DNA of 64,000 nucleotides from Sulfuriroseicoccus oceanibius (lineage in GTDB: Bacteria > Verrucomicrobiota > Verrucomicrobiia > Verrucomicrobiales > SLCJ01): positions 434,001 to 498,000 of the forward strand of contig NZ_CP066776.1 in assembly GCF_010681825.2 (NCBI RefSeq). The letters are read 5' to 3'. The notes below the pieces were generated by a model. The model was not told the DNA's origin and searched no databases. It was given only the letters and a program-made list of their open reading frames with translations. Positions within the stretch are counted from its first letter, which is position 1. The number at the start of each line of letters is the position of its first letter. A program made the translations under genes and the position numbers. This document shows positions 1-9,270 of the stretch, piece by piece.

Positions 1-459
1 AGCGAGGTCCGCACGGTTGAAGGGCGTATTGGAGAGCTCGATCAGGTGCAATCTGCCATCGCTGTTCAGGGCGAATGTTGCAGGCTCGGGGAACGGCCGA
101 TCGGTTTCCTCCGGGCTACGAGGGTCCGAGACGTAGAGTCCCAGTTCCTGCATTTGTGGCACCGTCAGCCCGTAAGCGACGGGAAATTGGAGCCCGTGCG
201 TGGAGACCATTTTCTCGGCTTTCTCCAGAGGGTCCCCCGAGATGGCGACTAGTTCCGCATTCGCGTTGGCAAAGCCCGTGCGCAGTTCTTCAAGGCGCTT
301 GAGATACTTGTGGCACAACGGGCAATGCAGACCGCGGTAAATGATAACGATTTGCCACAGTCCGGGCCGGCTGGTTTTTCCCAATGTCACCTCGTCTCCA
401 CCCACCAAGGGCAGAGTCAAGATGGGCAACGTTCCTCCGGAGATCAGTTTTTGGCTCAT
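1..459 (-). CDS. Peroxiredoxin-like (AhpC/TSA, thioredoxin-fold) protein, C-terminus cut by window edge
   Basis: The minus strand reads open from an ATG at 459 to base 1 with no stop, giving 153 residues of a longer protein. The start MSQKLISGG leads into a redoxin fold: a beta-strand region (QIVIIYRG), then a Cys-Pro-Leu-Cys pair (C46 and C49), then [15 protein letters not shown], which resembles the resolving helix/strand region of AhpC/TSA proteins. Further on, a Pro-Glu-Pro-Ala-Thr-Phe segment fits the cis-proline loop of thioredoxin folds. The family reduces peroxides in the cytoplasm with a thiol donor. The CxxC arrangement is closer to the peroxiredoxin-like/redoxin subgroup than to classical 2-Cys AhpC, so the substrate is not certain. 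No clear Shine-Dalgarno is visible before the ATG. Confidence 0.8.
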   Translation of the reverse strand, partial: MSQKLISGGTLPILTLPLVGGDEVTLGKTSRPGLWQIVIIYRGLHCPLCHKYLKRLEELRTGFANANAELVAISGDPLEKAEKMVSTHGLQFPVAYGLTVPQMQELGLYVSDPRSPEETDRPFPEPATFALNSDGRLHLIELSNTPFNRADLA

Positions 460-755
460 AGGCAGGCTGGCAGGTTACACGCTGCCATGCCTTACGAGCC
501 CACCCCGCACAGAGGTTGGCTTAATCTCAGGAATTCACGGCTCTGGGTTATACCATTTGAACGGTCAAATTGGCGGAATGGCGGAGAGCTTTTTCGAGTG
601 AGGCAGGGCGCGAACCGCGATGCTAGCGGGCTACCTGAGCTGTGAGTAACGCAGCATCACTCAAAAAGATCCCGCCAAGATCACTTTCTTCACACTATCT
701 ACCACCAATCCCATCCCATCCCATCGGTTCCGACAAGGTGACCGTCTACATGGTA

Positions 756-1115
756 TTATTCGCCCGCCAAAAGCTCGCGCGGCGAGTCGTCGCTGAGCAA
801 GATCACTTCGTACGCGTCCGGGGCTGCATCCTCGATGCACCGGCGAATTCGCAGAGGCCCGTGAGTCAGGACGAAAGCATTCATGTCCTCGATCTCCACA
901 AACCAATCCTCGTCGTCCAGATGGCGCACGATCATGTCGTCCTCAATCCGATGGTCGGATCCATCGGCATACCATGACGACGCATTGCCACCAAATGCAG
1001 GAACGCATTCAGGGCGCATCGCATACCGACGGTCGATACGTACATAGTGATCACGCACGGCATCCTCACATGGCTTGCCGGGGGACAGATGGGCTCTGGA
1101 AATGTGGTACTTCAT
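756..1115 (-). CDS. Hypothetical protein, 119 aa, acidic
   Basis: I do not recognise this protein. From the ATG at 1115 it begins MKYHISRAHL and contains charged, Asp/Glu-rich stretches (IRHLDDEDWFVEIED-like region near the middle; residues such as RIEDDMIV). The C-terminus is ELLAGE. It has no signal peptide or membrane segment. The frame stays open upstream to about 1289, and another ATG at 1145 has a GGGAG sequence a little upstream, so the true start could be 10 residues earlier. Codon use looks coding: third positions are GC-rich and the opposite frames are poor. It is divergent from the XRE-type regulator gene at 1308, with a shared upstream region, but a functional link cannot be shown. 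Confidence 0.5.
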   Translation of the reverse strand: MKYHISRAHLSPGKPCEDAVRDHYVRIDRRYAMRPECVPAFGGNASSWYADGSDHRIEDDMIVRHLDDEDWFVEIEDMNAFVLTHGPLRIRRCIEDAAPDAYEVILLSDDSPRELLAGE

Positions 1116-1307
1116 ACGATCGGGTAAAATCCCAGTCAGGAGCATACTGAGCCATCTCCCGCTCGTATTGGTAAGGGCATCGCGTGTCCGGTCGGACCGT
1201 CCCCAGTCATCATATCGCCGCCCAGAAAGCCAGCACACCGCACCGCATGGGGATGGTTTGGAATGGAAACCACTGCTGGCACCTCCCATCCCCAGGAGCA
1301 GATTTTT

Positions 1308-2261
1308 ATGAGTACACTCACCTCGGTCGAAACCTTTTATTCCTCACTCGGAGAGCTCATCCGAGCGTGGCGCAAACACCACAAAGTCAGCCAGGAAGCT
1401 CTGGCCGAGCGCATCGGCGTCTCCGCCAGGGAAATCCGCCGCTGGGAGTCACGTGGCAACAAACCGTCCATCCCCGGCGAAGAAAACCTGGAAGACCTGG
1501 CGGAAGCCACCCGCATTCCCTTCGGCGTGATCCTTTCACTCGCCGCCCGTTTGCCCATCCCAGTCTATTACTCAATGAGCCAGCGCCATTACTCGGCGGC
1601 ACCGGATGGCCTCGATCGCGACTACTCCAACCTGCTGCCGCGCTCGGTGAGTGACGTCCACGCCAATGCGCCGGTGGCCAAGGTGTTGCCGATCGAGCGG
1701 GCCAAGCAAGTCGAACGGATCATGGAATACCACTACTCCGTGTATCCATCACAGCGCCAGATTGACCCAGGGCTGATCCTACAGGCAGCCACAGACCTGC
1801 CCCAGTTCAACATGATCCTCAACGACCCATGGGGGCACTTCGCCGGGTATGCTTCCACCCTGCTGATCTCGCAGGAATGCTGTCAGGCACTGGTGGAACG
1901 CAAGAAGCGGGTGGAAGATCTGACCGTGCGCGACATGCGCCGTCCGGACCAACCGAGCGTGATGTTTGTGTTCTCCGGTTATGCCGCCCACTGCACGATC
2001 ACGATGGTGATGATGAAGCACTACTTCGAAGCGGCGCTTCACTGGTACCGCCGCACCGGCGACCGACCGATGGCAGCCTTCGCCGTTTCGCGCAACGGCT
2101 TGGAGTTGTTCCGTCATTTTGGATTCACCGAAGACTTCACGGATCCGGCGGAAAGGCGCGCGCTGGGCATGGAGATCACACCAACCTTCGGCCGCACCAC
2201 GCTCAAATCCTTCGTCAACACAGCCTTCGGCGGCACCTTGCGCGGGATGGGCGTCGCGTGA
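1308..2261 (+). CDS. XRE-family HTH regulator fused to an acetyltransferase-like C-terminal domain
   Basis: Residues about 10-70 are a Cro/CI-type helix-turn-helix (LGELIRAWRKHHKVSQEAL, then IGVSAREIRRWESRG). After a linker, residues about 130-315 have the look of a GNAT-like fold, with a substrate-side helix (RAKQVERIMEYHYSVYP) and a C-terminal 'NGLELFRHFGFTE' motif typical of GNAT proteins ('lYerhGFe'). The protein probably binds DNA and senses or modifies a small molecule. The ATG at 1308 is chosen because AGGAG at 1294-1298 lies 9 bases upstream; an in-frame ATG at 1263 lacks such a site. At 317 aa it is far longer than a simple XRE repressor. The acetyltransferase assignment rests on motif resemblance only. 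Confidence 0.75.
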   Translation: MSTLTSVETFYSSLGELIRAWRKHHKVSQEALAERIGVSAREIRRWESRGNKPSIPGEENLEDLAEATRIPFGVILSLAARLPIPVYYSMSQRHYSAAPDGLDRDYSNLLPRSVSDVHANAPVAKVLPIERAKQVERIMEYHYSVYPSQRQIDPGLILQAATDLPQFNMILNDPWGHFAGYASTLLISQECCQALVERKKRVEDLTVRDMRRPDQPSVMFVFSGYAAHCTITMVMMKHYFEAALHWYRRTGDRPMAAFAVSRNGLELFRHFGFTEDFTDPAERRALGMEITPTFGRTTLKSFVNTAFGGTLRGMGVA

Positions 2262-2269
2262 AATGGGTG

Positions 2270-3084
2270 AGCTTCGGGTCTTTGCGTGGGCTTTCCCATT
2301 TGTGGAACCACGAAGAACTCGAAGTTCACGAAGGAATAGGGGAGCAACGAACGGACTGTCGTTGGTTCATCGATGAATACCCACTCCCCAATCCTCCCAA
2401 TCCCGTAATCTGCGGAAGAAAAACGCGACTGGTGGTGACCGCTCGCCCACTCTCCGCCGCCGAAGCTAGCTGCCCTTTGGGATCTTTGGGTCTCTGCGTG
2501 AGACCACCCCAACGACGCCAGGAATGTCGTCCCTCCAGCGCTGCGCGTGTTCGAGAGCCGAACTGATGGCAGGGCTTTACGCGTCAACGACAGGAGTTTC
2601 GTTGGGCCATCGATGAATGCCCATTCCACCAGTTGCGATGGAGCTACCACACTCCTGTGGTAGTAAGAGGCTCACGTCGTTCCGAGCGCCCCCCACTCCC
2701 AAATCCTCCCTATCCCGTAATCTGCGGAAGAAAAACGCGACTGGCGGTGATCGCTCGCCCATTCTCCGCCGCCGGAGCTAGCCGCCCTTTGGGATCTTTG
2801 GGTCTCTGCGTGAGACTACCCCAACGACGGCTGGAATGCCGTCCTTCCAGCGCTGCGCGTGCATGGTTCGGCAGCTGAGCTGATGACGGCGCCTTCCGCG
2901 TCAACGACAGGAGTGTCGTTGGTCCATCGGGGGATGGTGTTCGTAAGGGGGGCGATGGAGCTACCACACTCCTGTGGTAGTAAGAGGCTCACGTCGTTCC
3001 GAGCGCCCCCCCACGCCCAAATCCTCCCTATCCCGTAATCTGCAGAAGAAAAACGCGACTGGCGGTGACCGCTCGCCCATTCTC
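2270..3084 (-). repeat. Composite intergenic repeat field, about three units of 312-318 bp, reverse orientation
   Basis: The anchor 'cccgtaatctgcgg' (or 'ctgcag') recurs at 2402, 2714 and 3032. Each unit carries 'gggatctttgggtctctgcgtgag', then a hairpin of class III (2831 region), then the hairpin pair. Hairpins seen are 2585-2604 (one mismatch), 2644-2663 (stem CTACCAC, loop ACTCCT), 2902-2921 (stem CAACGAC, loop AGGAGT) and 2961-2980 (CTACCAC, ACTCCT). Near 2290 there is a 'gaaccacgaagaactcgaagttcacgaagg' module. The third unit is cut by the insertion sequence at 3085 and resumes at 4422. No gene is supported here. Confidence 0.85.
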
Positions 3085-4421
3085 GGTTATGTACGTCAAG
3101 TTCTGCAAAAAGGGTTTGATGGATGATGATCAGGCTGCGGACGTTTGATTTGAAGTAAGGCTGAGCTTTTGGGCTTCTTTGAGGTGATCCATGTTCAGGT
3201 AGCGGTGTTGATCGATCCACTGCTCATGGACTTGATGCGTGACAGCCCGGATTAAACGTTGGGCTGCAGCCTGGTTGGGGAAGGTTCGGATAATGTGCGT
3301 ACGACGCTTAATCTCCTCATTGAGTCGCTCGAGCATATTCGTGCTTTTGAGATGCTTGTGATGCTCTCTGGGAAGTCGATAAAAGGTGAGCGTTTCTTCG
3401 ATCTCACTTTCGACCCAGTCACAGAGCTTGTGGTATTTGCCTCCCCACTTCGCCAACCATGCCCGCAGATCCTGACGCGCTTCATTGATGTCTCGACGGT
3501 CATAGATCCAGCGCAGCTCGGTGCAGCAGTCGTCGTCATGCTTGCGAGGTAGATGATCAAGAGCGTTGCGAAGGAAGTGGACGTAGCAGCGTTGCCACAG
3601 CGCCTCGGGAAGCACTTCGCTGATAGCTCGTCGCAGGCCGGCATGGTTATCAGTCACGCAGAACTCAACACCCGTCAGTCCGCGTTGCTTGAGTTGAAGT
3701 AGGAAGTTCTTCCAGCTGCTTCCGCTTTCCCTTTGATCGAGCTCGGTAGCAAGGACCTCCCGTCGGCCATCCCAACTGATGCCAATGGCGATCAACACAG
3801 CCTGGCTGCGCACCACGCCGTTCTCTCGAACCTTTTCGTAGCGGGCATCCAGGATGAGGTAAGGATAAGCGTGGTTGAGCTTGCGTCGGGCAAAGTTCTC
3901 AAGCTCTTCGTCCAACGTTTTGTTCAGCCTGCTTACCACACTGGCGCTGACCCGGTGACCGCAGAGCTCCTCGGTGATCTGCGCGACTTTACGTGTCGAG
4001 ACGCCCTGCACGTACATTTCGATCAGGGTGCTTACCAAAGCCTTCTCGCTGCGTTGATAGCGATCGAAGATCTCGGTGCTGAAGAGTCCGTCGCGATCTT
4101 GAGGGACGCGCAGCTCGATCCTTCCTACCCGTGTCAGGAGACTGCGTTGATAACTGCCGCTGCGATAACCTCGGCGTCTGTCGCTGCGTTCTGATTTTAC
4201 CGCCTGGAGTGTCTCGTTCATTTCTTCTTCGAGCATCTCCTGCATCAATTTCTGAACCAAGGGCCTCAGAAAATCTTCCTGCTCGGCAAGAATACTTTTC
4301 AACTGCGGCGTTGTGGTCTTATCTGGTCGTGGGGTCATGGTGTGACGATTAGGGGTTCTTGTTTTGTTAAAAACCTAATCAATCATCATGACCCTTTTTG
4401 CAGAAGCTTTGGCACACTACC
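3085..4421 (-). mobile_element. IS256-family insertion sequence, copy 1 (1337 bp)
   Basis: The ends are imperfect inverted repeats, GGTTATGTACGTCAAGTTCT... at 3085 and GGTAGTGTGCCAAAGCTTCT... read inward from 4421. Both continue into a shared TTCTGCAAAAAGGGT block. The element is flanked by an exact 8-bp target duplication, CCATTCTC, at 3077-3084 and 4422-4429. Joining the flanks restores the repeat sequence 'gcccattctccgccgccgg' found elsewhere in the window, so the insertion is into a composite repeat. Same length and ends as the copies at 33911 and 42694. Confidence 0.95.
3130..4338 (-). CDS. IS256-family (Mutator-like) transposase, copy 1
   Basis: 402 aa, the usual length for the family. 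The DDE catalytic residues are visible in context: first Asp in YLILDARYEKV, second Asp in CVTDNHAGL, and Glu in KSTNMLERLNEEIKRRT. The family motif C-x2-H lies in QRCYVHFLRNAL. The N-terminus is helical and basic (LQAVKSERSDRRRGYRSGSY) and should bind the terminal repeats. The protein is identical in sequence to those encoded by the other two copies in the window and intact, so the element may still move. It is the only gene in the element. Confidence 0.97.
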   Translation of the reverse strand: MTPRPDKTTTPQLKSILAEQEDFLRPLVQKLMQEMLEEEMNETLQAVKSERSDRRRGYRSGSYQRSLLTRVGRIELRVPQDRDGLFSTEIFDRYQRSEKALVSTLIEMYVQGVSTRKVAQITEELCGHRVSASVVSRLNKTLDEELENFARRKLNHAYPYLILDARYEKVRENGVVRSQAVLIAIGISWDGRREVLATELDQRESGSSWKNFLLQLKQRGLTGVEFCVTDNHAGLRRAISEVLPEALWQRCYVHFLRNALDHLPRKHDDDCCTELRWIYDRRDINEARQDLRAWLAKWGGKYHKLCDWVESEIEETLTFYRLPREHHKHLKSTNMLERLNEEIKRRTHIIRTFPNQAAAQRLIRAVTHQVHEQWIDQHRYLNMDHLKEAQKLSLTSNQTSAA

Positions 4422-4570
4422 CCATTCTCCGCCGCCGGACCTCGCACGGCTTTGCGTCTTCGCGTCTCTGCGTGAGACTTCCCAAGTGCGACTCCGCCGT
4501 GCGGACGGGCTTCCCGAGCAGATGCTCGGCGCTCCAGCATAAATCTGGAGTCCTGCAGGAAAAGCCGCCG
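4422..4570 (-). repeat. Remainder of composite repeat plus two small hairpins
   Basis: The first bases complete the repeat unit cut by the insertion sequence (CCATTCTC, then 'cgccgccgg'), followed by 'tttgcgtcttcgcgtctctgcgtgag' ending at 4476. Two further inverted repeats follow: CCGAGC-AGAT-GCTCGG at 4514-4529 and CTCCAG-CATAAAT-CTGGAG at 4532-4550. Seen from tsaB (minus strand), the tgcgtgag/ctcacgca module lies 95 bases past its stop codon, in the same orientation as transcription. Confidence 0.7.
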
Positions 4571-5212
4571 CTACTTCTTCGCCGTGGTGACGAATGGGGC
4601 GCCGAGGTACACCGGCTCCACTGCGAGATCAGTCGGGTAGGCGGACTCGTTGGCAAGAAAGCGGGAAACGAGCGTCGTCACCTCGGGCAACGCAGGGTGA
4701 ATCCCTTCCGCCAATGGCTTGGGATCGAGGGTCAACAACGGTCCCGACCAGTCGAGCCTCCGCTCATCGAGCTGCTCGACCGGGAACATCTCGGTGCCGC
4801 CGACGGTCGCGCCCTCTTTTACTTCCCAATGGAATGCCGATCCCCGACGGGCATCGCCGATGACGTGAAAATCATTCACCGCCGGATCGCCCAGACCGAG
4901 CACCGAGGGCACGCCAATGACAGGACAGCTACGTGCGGCGGCGATCCCATTGGCCGCCGCAATTCCGATCCGGATCCCAGTGTACGAACCCGGCCCGGTC
5001 GCAACTACGATGCGGTCGAGAGGTGCGGTGCCCAGCGCCTCCAACAACGCCCCCAATGGAGCGAAGATCTGCGAGTTGTGCGAGCGCTCGGATTGGAACT
5101 CATGTTGCGCCACCACCTCCAGAGCCGCCGGATCCGCGGCATTCACCAGCGCGACGCAGCCGCGCGTGGTCGAGGTATCGATCACCAATAGCATGCGGGA
5201 TGGGTTAGTCAT
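4571..5212 (-). CDS. tsaB: tRNA threonylcarbamoyladenosine biosynthesis protein TsaB
   Basis: 213 aa from the ATG at 5212. TsaB is the non-catalytic ASKHA-fold partner of TsaD in making t6A37 of ANN-decoding tRNAs. The N-terminal phosphate-binding strand reads LLVIDTSTTRG, and the family hallmark GPGSYTGIRIG lies near residue 85. A longer frame exists upstream, but the start at 5212 overlaps the 3' end of tsaE by 8 bases, as expected for coupled genes, and gives the normal N-terminus. It is the last gene of the minus-strand run glnS-thiL-tsaE-tsaB. TsaD is not in the window. Confidence 0.92.
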   Translation of the reverse strand: MTNPSRMLLVIDTSTTRGCVALVNAADPAALEVVAQHEFQSERSHNSQIFAPLGALLEALGTAPLDRIVVATGPGSYTGIRIGIAAANGIAAARSCPVIGVPSVLGLGDPAVNDFHVIGDARRGSAFHWEVKEGATVGGTEMFPVEQLDERRLDWSGPLLTLDPKPLAEGIHPALPEVTTLVSRFLANESAYPTDLAVEPVYLGAPFVTTAKK

Positions 5213-5672
5213 GGTCGGTAAAAGCTTCGGGTGCGGTGTCCAAGCGCTGGATCTCACGGGTGGAATCATCGACGGGGCGCAGTTCGAACCATTGTGTGTT
5301 CGGTGGCATCATCGATGGAAATTTGTTCGCCCACTCGACGATCACCACACCACCTTCATCAAGATAATCATCCCACCCGAGGTCGAGCAGCTCGTGCTCG
5401 GAGTTGATGCGGTAGAAATCGAAGTGGGACACACGCGGGGTGGTGTCGCGGTAGACATTCACCAGCGAAAAGGTCGGGCTGGATGCGTGTTGATCAGAAC
5501 CCAGCGCAGCGATCAACCCGGCGGAAAAGTGGGTCTTGCCAGCACCCAGCGTGCCGATCAACGCCACCACATCGCCATCCTTCAAGGTCGCAGCCAACTC
5601 CGCAGCCGCCGCACGCGTTGCGTCAATGCTGGCGAGACTCAGAGGCTCATTGGGATTGGGAAGAAAGCTCAT
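5205..5672 (-). CDS. tsaE: tRNA threonylcarbamoyladenosine biosynthesis ATPase TsaE
   Basis: 155 aa, typical for the family. The Walker A motif GTLGAGKTHF is at about residues 40-49. Downstream, SSPTFSLVNVYRD and HFDFYRI are the conserved TsaE blocks, and the Walker B-like 'GVVIVEWANKFP' follows. TsaE is the P-loop ATPase that resets the TsaB-TsaD complex during t6A synthesis. Its 3' end overlaps the start of tsaB. A gap of about 100 bases with a repeat fragment separates it from thiL, so a common transcript with thiL and glnS is plausible but unproven. Confidence 0.95.
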   Translation of the reverse strand: MSFLPNPNEPLSLASIDATRAAAAELAATLKDGDVVALIGTLGAGKTHFSAGLIAALGSDQHASSPTFSLVNVYRDTTPRVSHFDFYRINSEHELLDLGWDDYLDEGGVVIVEWANKFPSMMPPNTQWFELRPVDDSTREIQRLDTAPEAFTDHD

Positions 5673-5774
5673 GGGAGAACAACGTGAACCACGATGAGCA
5701 CGAAGCTCACGAAGGTGGCGATTCCGGATCCATCATGTTCATCATGTGAATCCTGTCAAAATGCAGAGCTCACA
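5673..5774. repeat. Repeat fragment of the 'accacgaa...cacgaag' family between thiL and tsaE
   Basis: Bases 5687-5715 read 'gtgaaccacgatgagcacgaagctcacgaagg', the same family as the fragments near 2310, 25700, 35695, 50070, 52300 and 62500. It is followed by 'catgttcatcatgtgaatcctgtc', another short phrase with inverted-repeat character that resembles the hairpin after carB (42293-42316). No gene. Confidence 0.6.
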
Positions 5775-6689
5775 TTAATCCGAAAAGTGGTCGAATCCAC
5801 CGTGGAGTGGGGTGGCGTCTGCGGATCCAAGTTCGACCAGCCGGCCGATCCGGGTGAGGGGAGTATCTGGGAACGCGGAGCGCCAGTTGATCAGCAAGGC
5901 GCGCACGTGATCTTCGGGCACCGCTACCAGCAACTCGAAATCCTCACCGTCGTTGAGCGCATCGGTCGGCGTGGAGTCGCCGCGCAAGGGCAGGGCGGTT
6001 GGGTCCACGTGCGCGTCGCAGCCGGATGCCCTCGCCAAACGTGGCAGGTCCTTTGCCAAGCCATCGGAAAGATCCATCATCGCCGTCGCTCCATTGGCGG
6101 CGAGCCATTGCCCCTCCGCCAGACGCGGGATGAAATCGAGATGGTGCCCGGCAATCGATCCACCAAGCACCCCGGTCACAAACAACGCATCGCCAGGCTC
6201 ACCGCCGGCACGCGTCGTCACATGGTCGCGATCGACATCCCCGGTGAGTGCAATGTTGACCATCAACGCATCACGATGCGGTGGCGGAGCCGACGTGGTT
6301 TCTCCGCCGACAATCTGCACACCAAAGCGCTCGCCCACCGCACGCAGACCGTCGTACAGCGCATCGACCTGCGCCAGCGTCGTGGTGGGAGGCAACATCA
6401 AAGTCACCAAGGCATGGCGCGGCGTGCCGCCCATCGCCCCGATGTCCGAGATCGCGCGCGCAAGTGCCTTGTGACCAACACGCCGGAAATCCTCATCCAA
6501 CGTGAAGTGCACGCCACCGACCACGCAGTCGGTCTTGAGCAGCGTCAGCCGATCACTGCCGGTGTCGCACACCGCGCAGTCATCACCGGGGCCGACAATC
6601 ACATCACCGCCCACCGGAGCCGCGGCGAAGCGCTCGAGCAGGTACTGCTCGCCGAGTTCACCAACGGTCGGGGACGGATGATCTGACAT
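5775..6689 (-). CDS. thiL: Thiamine-monophosphate kinase ThiL
   Basis: 304 aa. ThiL phosphorylates thiamine monophosphate to the active cofactor thiamine diphosphate with ATP. Family signatures are GPGDDCAV near residue 33 (metal/ATP site), ALARAISDIGAMGG, VGGETTSA, and DLSDGLAKDLPRLA in the C-terminal AIR-synthase-like domain. It starts 3 bases past the stop of glnS, so the two are very probably cotranscribed. The product supplies TPP, which the pyruvate dehydrogenase E1 encoded at 19.9-22.1 kb requires; that link is metabolic, not positional. Confidence 0.95.
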   Translation of the reverse strand: MSDHPSPTVGELGEQYLLERFAAAPVGGDVIVGPGDDCAVCDTGSDRLTLLKTDCVVGGVHFTLDEDFRRVGHKALARAISDIGAMGGTPRHALVTLMLPPTTTLAQVDALYDGLRAVGERFGVQIVGGETTSAPPPHRDALMVNIALTGDVDRDHVTTRAGGEPGDALFVTGVLGGSIAGHHLDFIPRLAEGQWLAANGATAMMDLSDGLAKDLPRLARASGCDAHVDPTALPLRGDSTPTDALNDGEDFELLVAVPEDHVRALLINWRSAFPDTPLTRIGRLVELGSADATPLHGGFDHFSD

Positions 6690-6692
6690 GGT

Positions 6693-8396
6693 TTATTTTC
6701 CTTTCGCTTTCGCCCACGAGTCGCGCAGACCCACGGTGCGGTTGAAGATCGGGTGGTCCGGCGTGCTGTCGTGACGGTCTGCCACGAAGTAGCCAACGCG
6801 CTCGAACTGAACGCGGGTCTCCGGCTTGGCGGCCCACGCCAACGCCGGCTCAAGCTTGGCGTGCACCACGTCGAGCGACTCCAGGTTCAGGTTCTCGGTG
6901 AAGTCATCGACGTCGGCTTCCGGGTTCTCCACGGTGAACAAACGGTCGTACAAACGCACCGGCGCATCGACACAGCGGTCGGCTGAGACCCAATGGATCA
7001 CGCCCTTCACCTTGCGGCCTTCTGGGTTCTTGCCGAGCGTGTCGTGGTCGACGGTGCAGAGCAATTCGATCGGATTTCCCGCTTCATCGCGCACGACTTC
7101 CTCGCACTTGATCACGTAAGCGTAGCGCAGACGCACCTCGCGGCCCGGAGCCAGACGGAAGAACTTCCGCGGTGGGTTCTCGTCGTCGAGGAAGTCCTCG
7201 CGCTCGATGAAGAGCGAGCGCCCGAATGGAATCGCACGGTCACCGGCTTCTGGATCTTCAGGGTTCAAAATGGCGCGCAGCTCGTCGAATCGGTCTTCGT
7301 CCCAGTTGGTGAGTGTCACCTTCAATGGATCGAGCACCGCCATGTAGCGTGGCGAGGTTTTGTTCAAGTGGTCGCGGATCGCGTGCTCGAACAACGCAAT
7401 GTCGCTGGTCGAGTTGAACTTGGTCAGCCCCACGGTGCGGCAGAACGAACGGATCGCCTCAGGCGGCACGCCGCGACGGCGCAGACCCGAGATGGTCGGC
7501 ATGCGCGGATCGTCCCATCCGGTCACGCATTCCTCTGCAACCAGGCGCAGCAGCTTGCGCTTCGACATCACCGTGTAGTTCACATTGAGACGCGAGAACT
7601 CGATCTGGCGCGGCTTCGATGGCACCGGGCAGTTTTCGATCACCCACTCGTACAACGGACGGTGGTCTTCGAACTCGAGCGTGCACAGCGAGTGCGTGAT
7701 GTGCTCGAACGCATCCTCAAGCGGGTGCGCGAAATCGTACATCGGGTAGATGCACCAGGCGTCGCCTGTGTTGTGGTGCGCGTGGTGCATGATGCGGTAG
7801 ATCACCGGGTCGCGCAGGTTCAGGTTCTGCGAGGCCAGGTCGATCTTGGCGCGGAGCACCGCTTCGCCTTCCTTGAACTCACCGGCGCGCATCTTCTCAA
7901 AGAGCTCGCGGTTGGCCTCAGGCGAGCTGTCGCGGTCTGGGCTTGGCGTACCGGGCTGGGTGAGGGTGCCGCGGTTTTGGCGGATCTCCTCAGGCGACTG
8001 GCGGTCAACGTAGGCCAGGCCGTTGTCGATCAAGTGCATGGCGCACTCGTAAAAGCGCTCGAAGTAGTTCGAGGCGAAGAACAAATTGTCGCCCCAGTCG
8101 AAGCCGAGCCACTTCACATCTTCCTGGATCGAGCGCACGTATTCGTCCGACTCCTTGGCCGGGTTAGTGTCATCGAAGCGCAAATGGCAGCGGGCGCCGG
8201 TGGCTGCGTTTTCCTCGGCGAGTCCGAAGTTGAGGCAGATCGACTTGGCGTGGCCAATGTGGAGGTAGCCGTTTGGCTCGGGCGGGAAACGGGTCACGGT
8301 CGTTTCGTGCACGCCGTTGGCGAGGTCGTCGCGGATGATCTCGCGGATGAAATCGAGCTTTTCCGGGGCGTCGGACTCTGGAGAGGTGGTGCTCAT
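6693..8396 (-). CDS. glnS: Glutaminyl-tRNA synthetase
   Basis: 567 aa from the ATG at 8396 ([10 protein letters not shown]). Class I aminoacyl-tRNA synthetase signatures: the HIGH-type motif in [15 protein letters not shown] (about residue 35-49) and the KMSKS-type VMSKRKL in the middle. The acceptor-binding region ([15 protein letters not shown]) and the GlnRS anticodon-binding beta-barrel half are both present, with full family length. An in-frame ATG 60 bases upstream would add [11 protein letters not shown]..., which is not typical, so 8396 is preferred. Divergent from msrA, with 112 bases between the two starts. Confidence 0.96.
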   Translation of the reverse strand: MSTTSPESDAPEKLDFIREIIRDDLANGVHETTVTRFPPEPNGYLHIGHAKSICLNFGLAEENAATGARCHLRFDDTNPAKESDEYVRSIQEDVKWLGFDWGDNLFFASNYFERFYECAMHLIDNGLAYVDRQSPEEIRQNRGTLTQPGTPSPDRDSSPEANRELFEKMRAGEFKEGEAVLRAKIDLASQNLNLRDPVIYRIMHHAHHNTGDAWCIYPMYDFAHPLEDAFEHITHSLCTLEFEDHRPLYEWVIENCPVPSKPRQIEFSRLNVNYTVMSKRKLLRLVAEECVTGWDDPRMPTISGLRRRGVPPEAIRSFCRTVGLTKFNSTSDIALFEHAIRDHLNKTSPRYMAVLDPLKVTLTNWDEDRFDELRAILNPEDPEAGDRAIPFGRSLFIEREDFLDDENPPRKFFRLAPGREVRLRYAYVIKCEEVVRDEAGNPIELLCTVDHDTLGKNPEGRKVKGVIHWVSADRCVDAPVRLYDRLFTVENPEADVDDFTENLNLESLDVVHAKLEPALAWAAKPETRVQFERVGYFVADRHDSTPDHPIFNRTVGLRDSWAKAKGK

Positions 8397-8508
8397 AGCG
8401 TTCGGGTGGTCGGATAAATTGGAATAGCGGACGATTAGAAGTCGTCGTATCGGCAATACCTACTACGAAGATGTAGGGGCGTCACCCAAGATCACTCAAG
8501 CATCCATC

Positions 8509-9156
8509 ATGAAAAGGACAAAAATCCACTGGAGCATCGTCGGCGCTCTCGCGTTACTCTTCTCCGCAGTCTGCTGCCAATCGAAAGATTCCAACCAAAA
8601 CACCAACCGTATGCCAGATCGAGAAATCACCACCCCAGGCGAAGGCCACGAACAAATCAGCCTCGGCGCCGGATGCTTCTGGTGCGTCGAAGCCGTGCTC
8701 AAGCAAGTCGACGGCGTGCTCGGCGTCACCTCCGGCTACCAGGGCGGCCACACGGAAAACCCAACCTACCAGGAAATCTGTACCGGCACCACCAACCACG
8801 CCGAAGTCGTCCACGTCGTCTACGATCCGGAGAAACTCACCACCGACCAACTGCTCGACTGGTTCTGGCGCCTCCACGACCCAACCCAGCTCAACCGCCA
8901 GGGCAACGACATCGGTACCCAGTACCGCTCGGTCATCTTCTACTACACAGACGACCAGAAAGCCGTGGCCGAAGCGTCGATGAAGGCAGCCCAGGCGCAC
9001 TTCGACCAACCGATCGTCACCCAGATCGTCAAAGCCCCTGAATTCTACCCAGCCGAAGTCTCCCACCAGGACTACTACGAGCTGAACAAAAACAAGAACC
9101 CATACTGCCGCGCCGTCATCACTCCGAAGCTCGAGAAACTCGGACTCGAGAAGTGA
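8509..9156 (+). CDS. msrA: Peptide methionine sulfoxide reductase MsrA, exported form
   Basis: 215 aa. The catalytic GCFWC motif has its active Cys at residue 56, followed by the conserved GYQGGH, YQEICTGTTNHAE and DPTQLNRQGNDIGTQYRS blocks. It reduces methionine-S-sulfoxide in proteins. The first about 23 residues (MKRTKIHWS, hydrophobic IVGALALLFSAV, then Cys-Cys) form a signal peptide. The cysteines hint at a lipoprotein, but the residues before them do not fit a canonical lipobox well. The enzyme should therefore act outside the cytoplasm. The MsrB domain is absent. Confidence 0.95.
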   Translation: MKRTKIHWSIVGALALLFSAVCCQSKDSNQNTNRMPDREITTPGEGHEQISLGAGCFWCVEAVLKQVDGVLGVTSGYQGGHTENPTYQEICTGTTNHAEVVHVVYDPEKLTTDQLLDWFWRLHDPTQLNRQGNDIGTQYRSVIFYYTDDQKAVAEASMKAAQAHFDQPIVTQIVKAPEFYPAEVSHQDYYELNKNKNPYCRAVITPKLEKLGLEK

Positions 9157-9224
9157 GACGGGGCTGCAGATCGCCAGGATCTTGGCGGCTCAGTTTTCAG
9201 TACACCTCGCTGCCAAGCCCGAGC

Positions 9225-9255
9225 AATCGGTCCTATAGGGCATATAGGACCGATT
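9225..9255. terminator. Perfect 13-bp inverted repeat between converging genes
   Basis: AATCGGTCCTATA at 9225-9237 and its exact complement TATAGGACCGATT at 9243-9255, with a 5-base loop. It sits between the 3' ends of msrA (plus) and the mannosidase gene (minus), so it may end both transcripts. Neither side is followed by a strong T run, which weakens the intrinsic-terminator reading. Confidence 0.6.
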
Positions 9256-9270
9256 ATTGATTCATCTCCA

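Noticed and set aside
560-640. tRNA-like 'tggcggaatggcggagag' stretch
   Set aside because: No acceptor or T-arm pairing could be found, and the GTTCGA-type loop is absent. No tRNA was recognised anywhere in the window.
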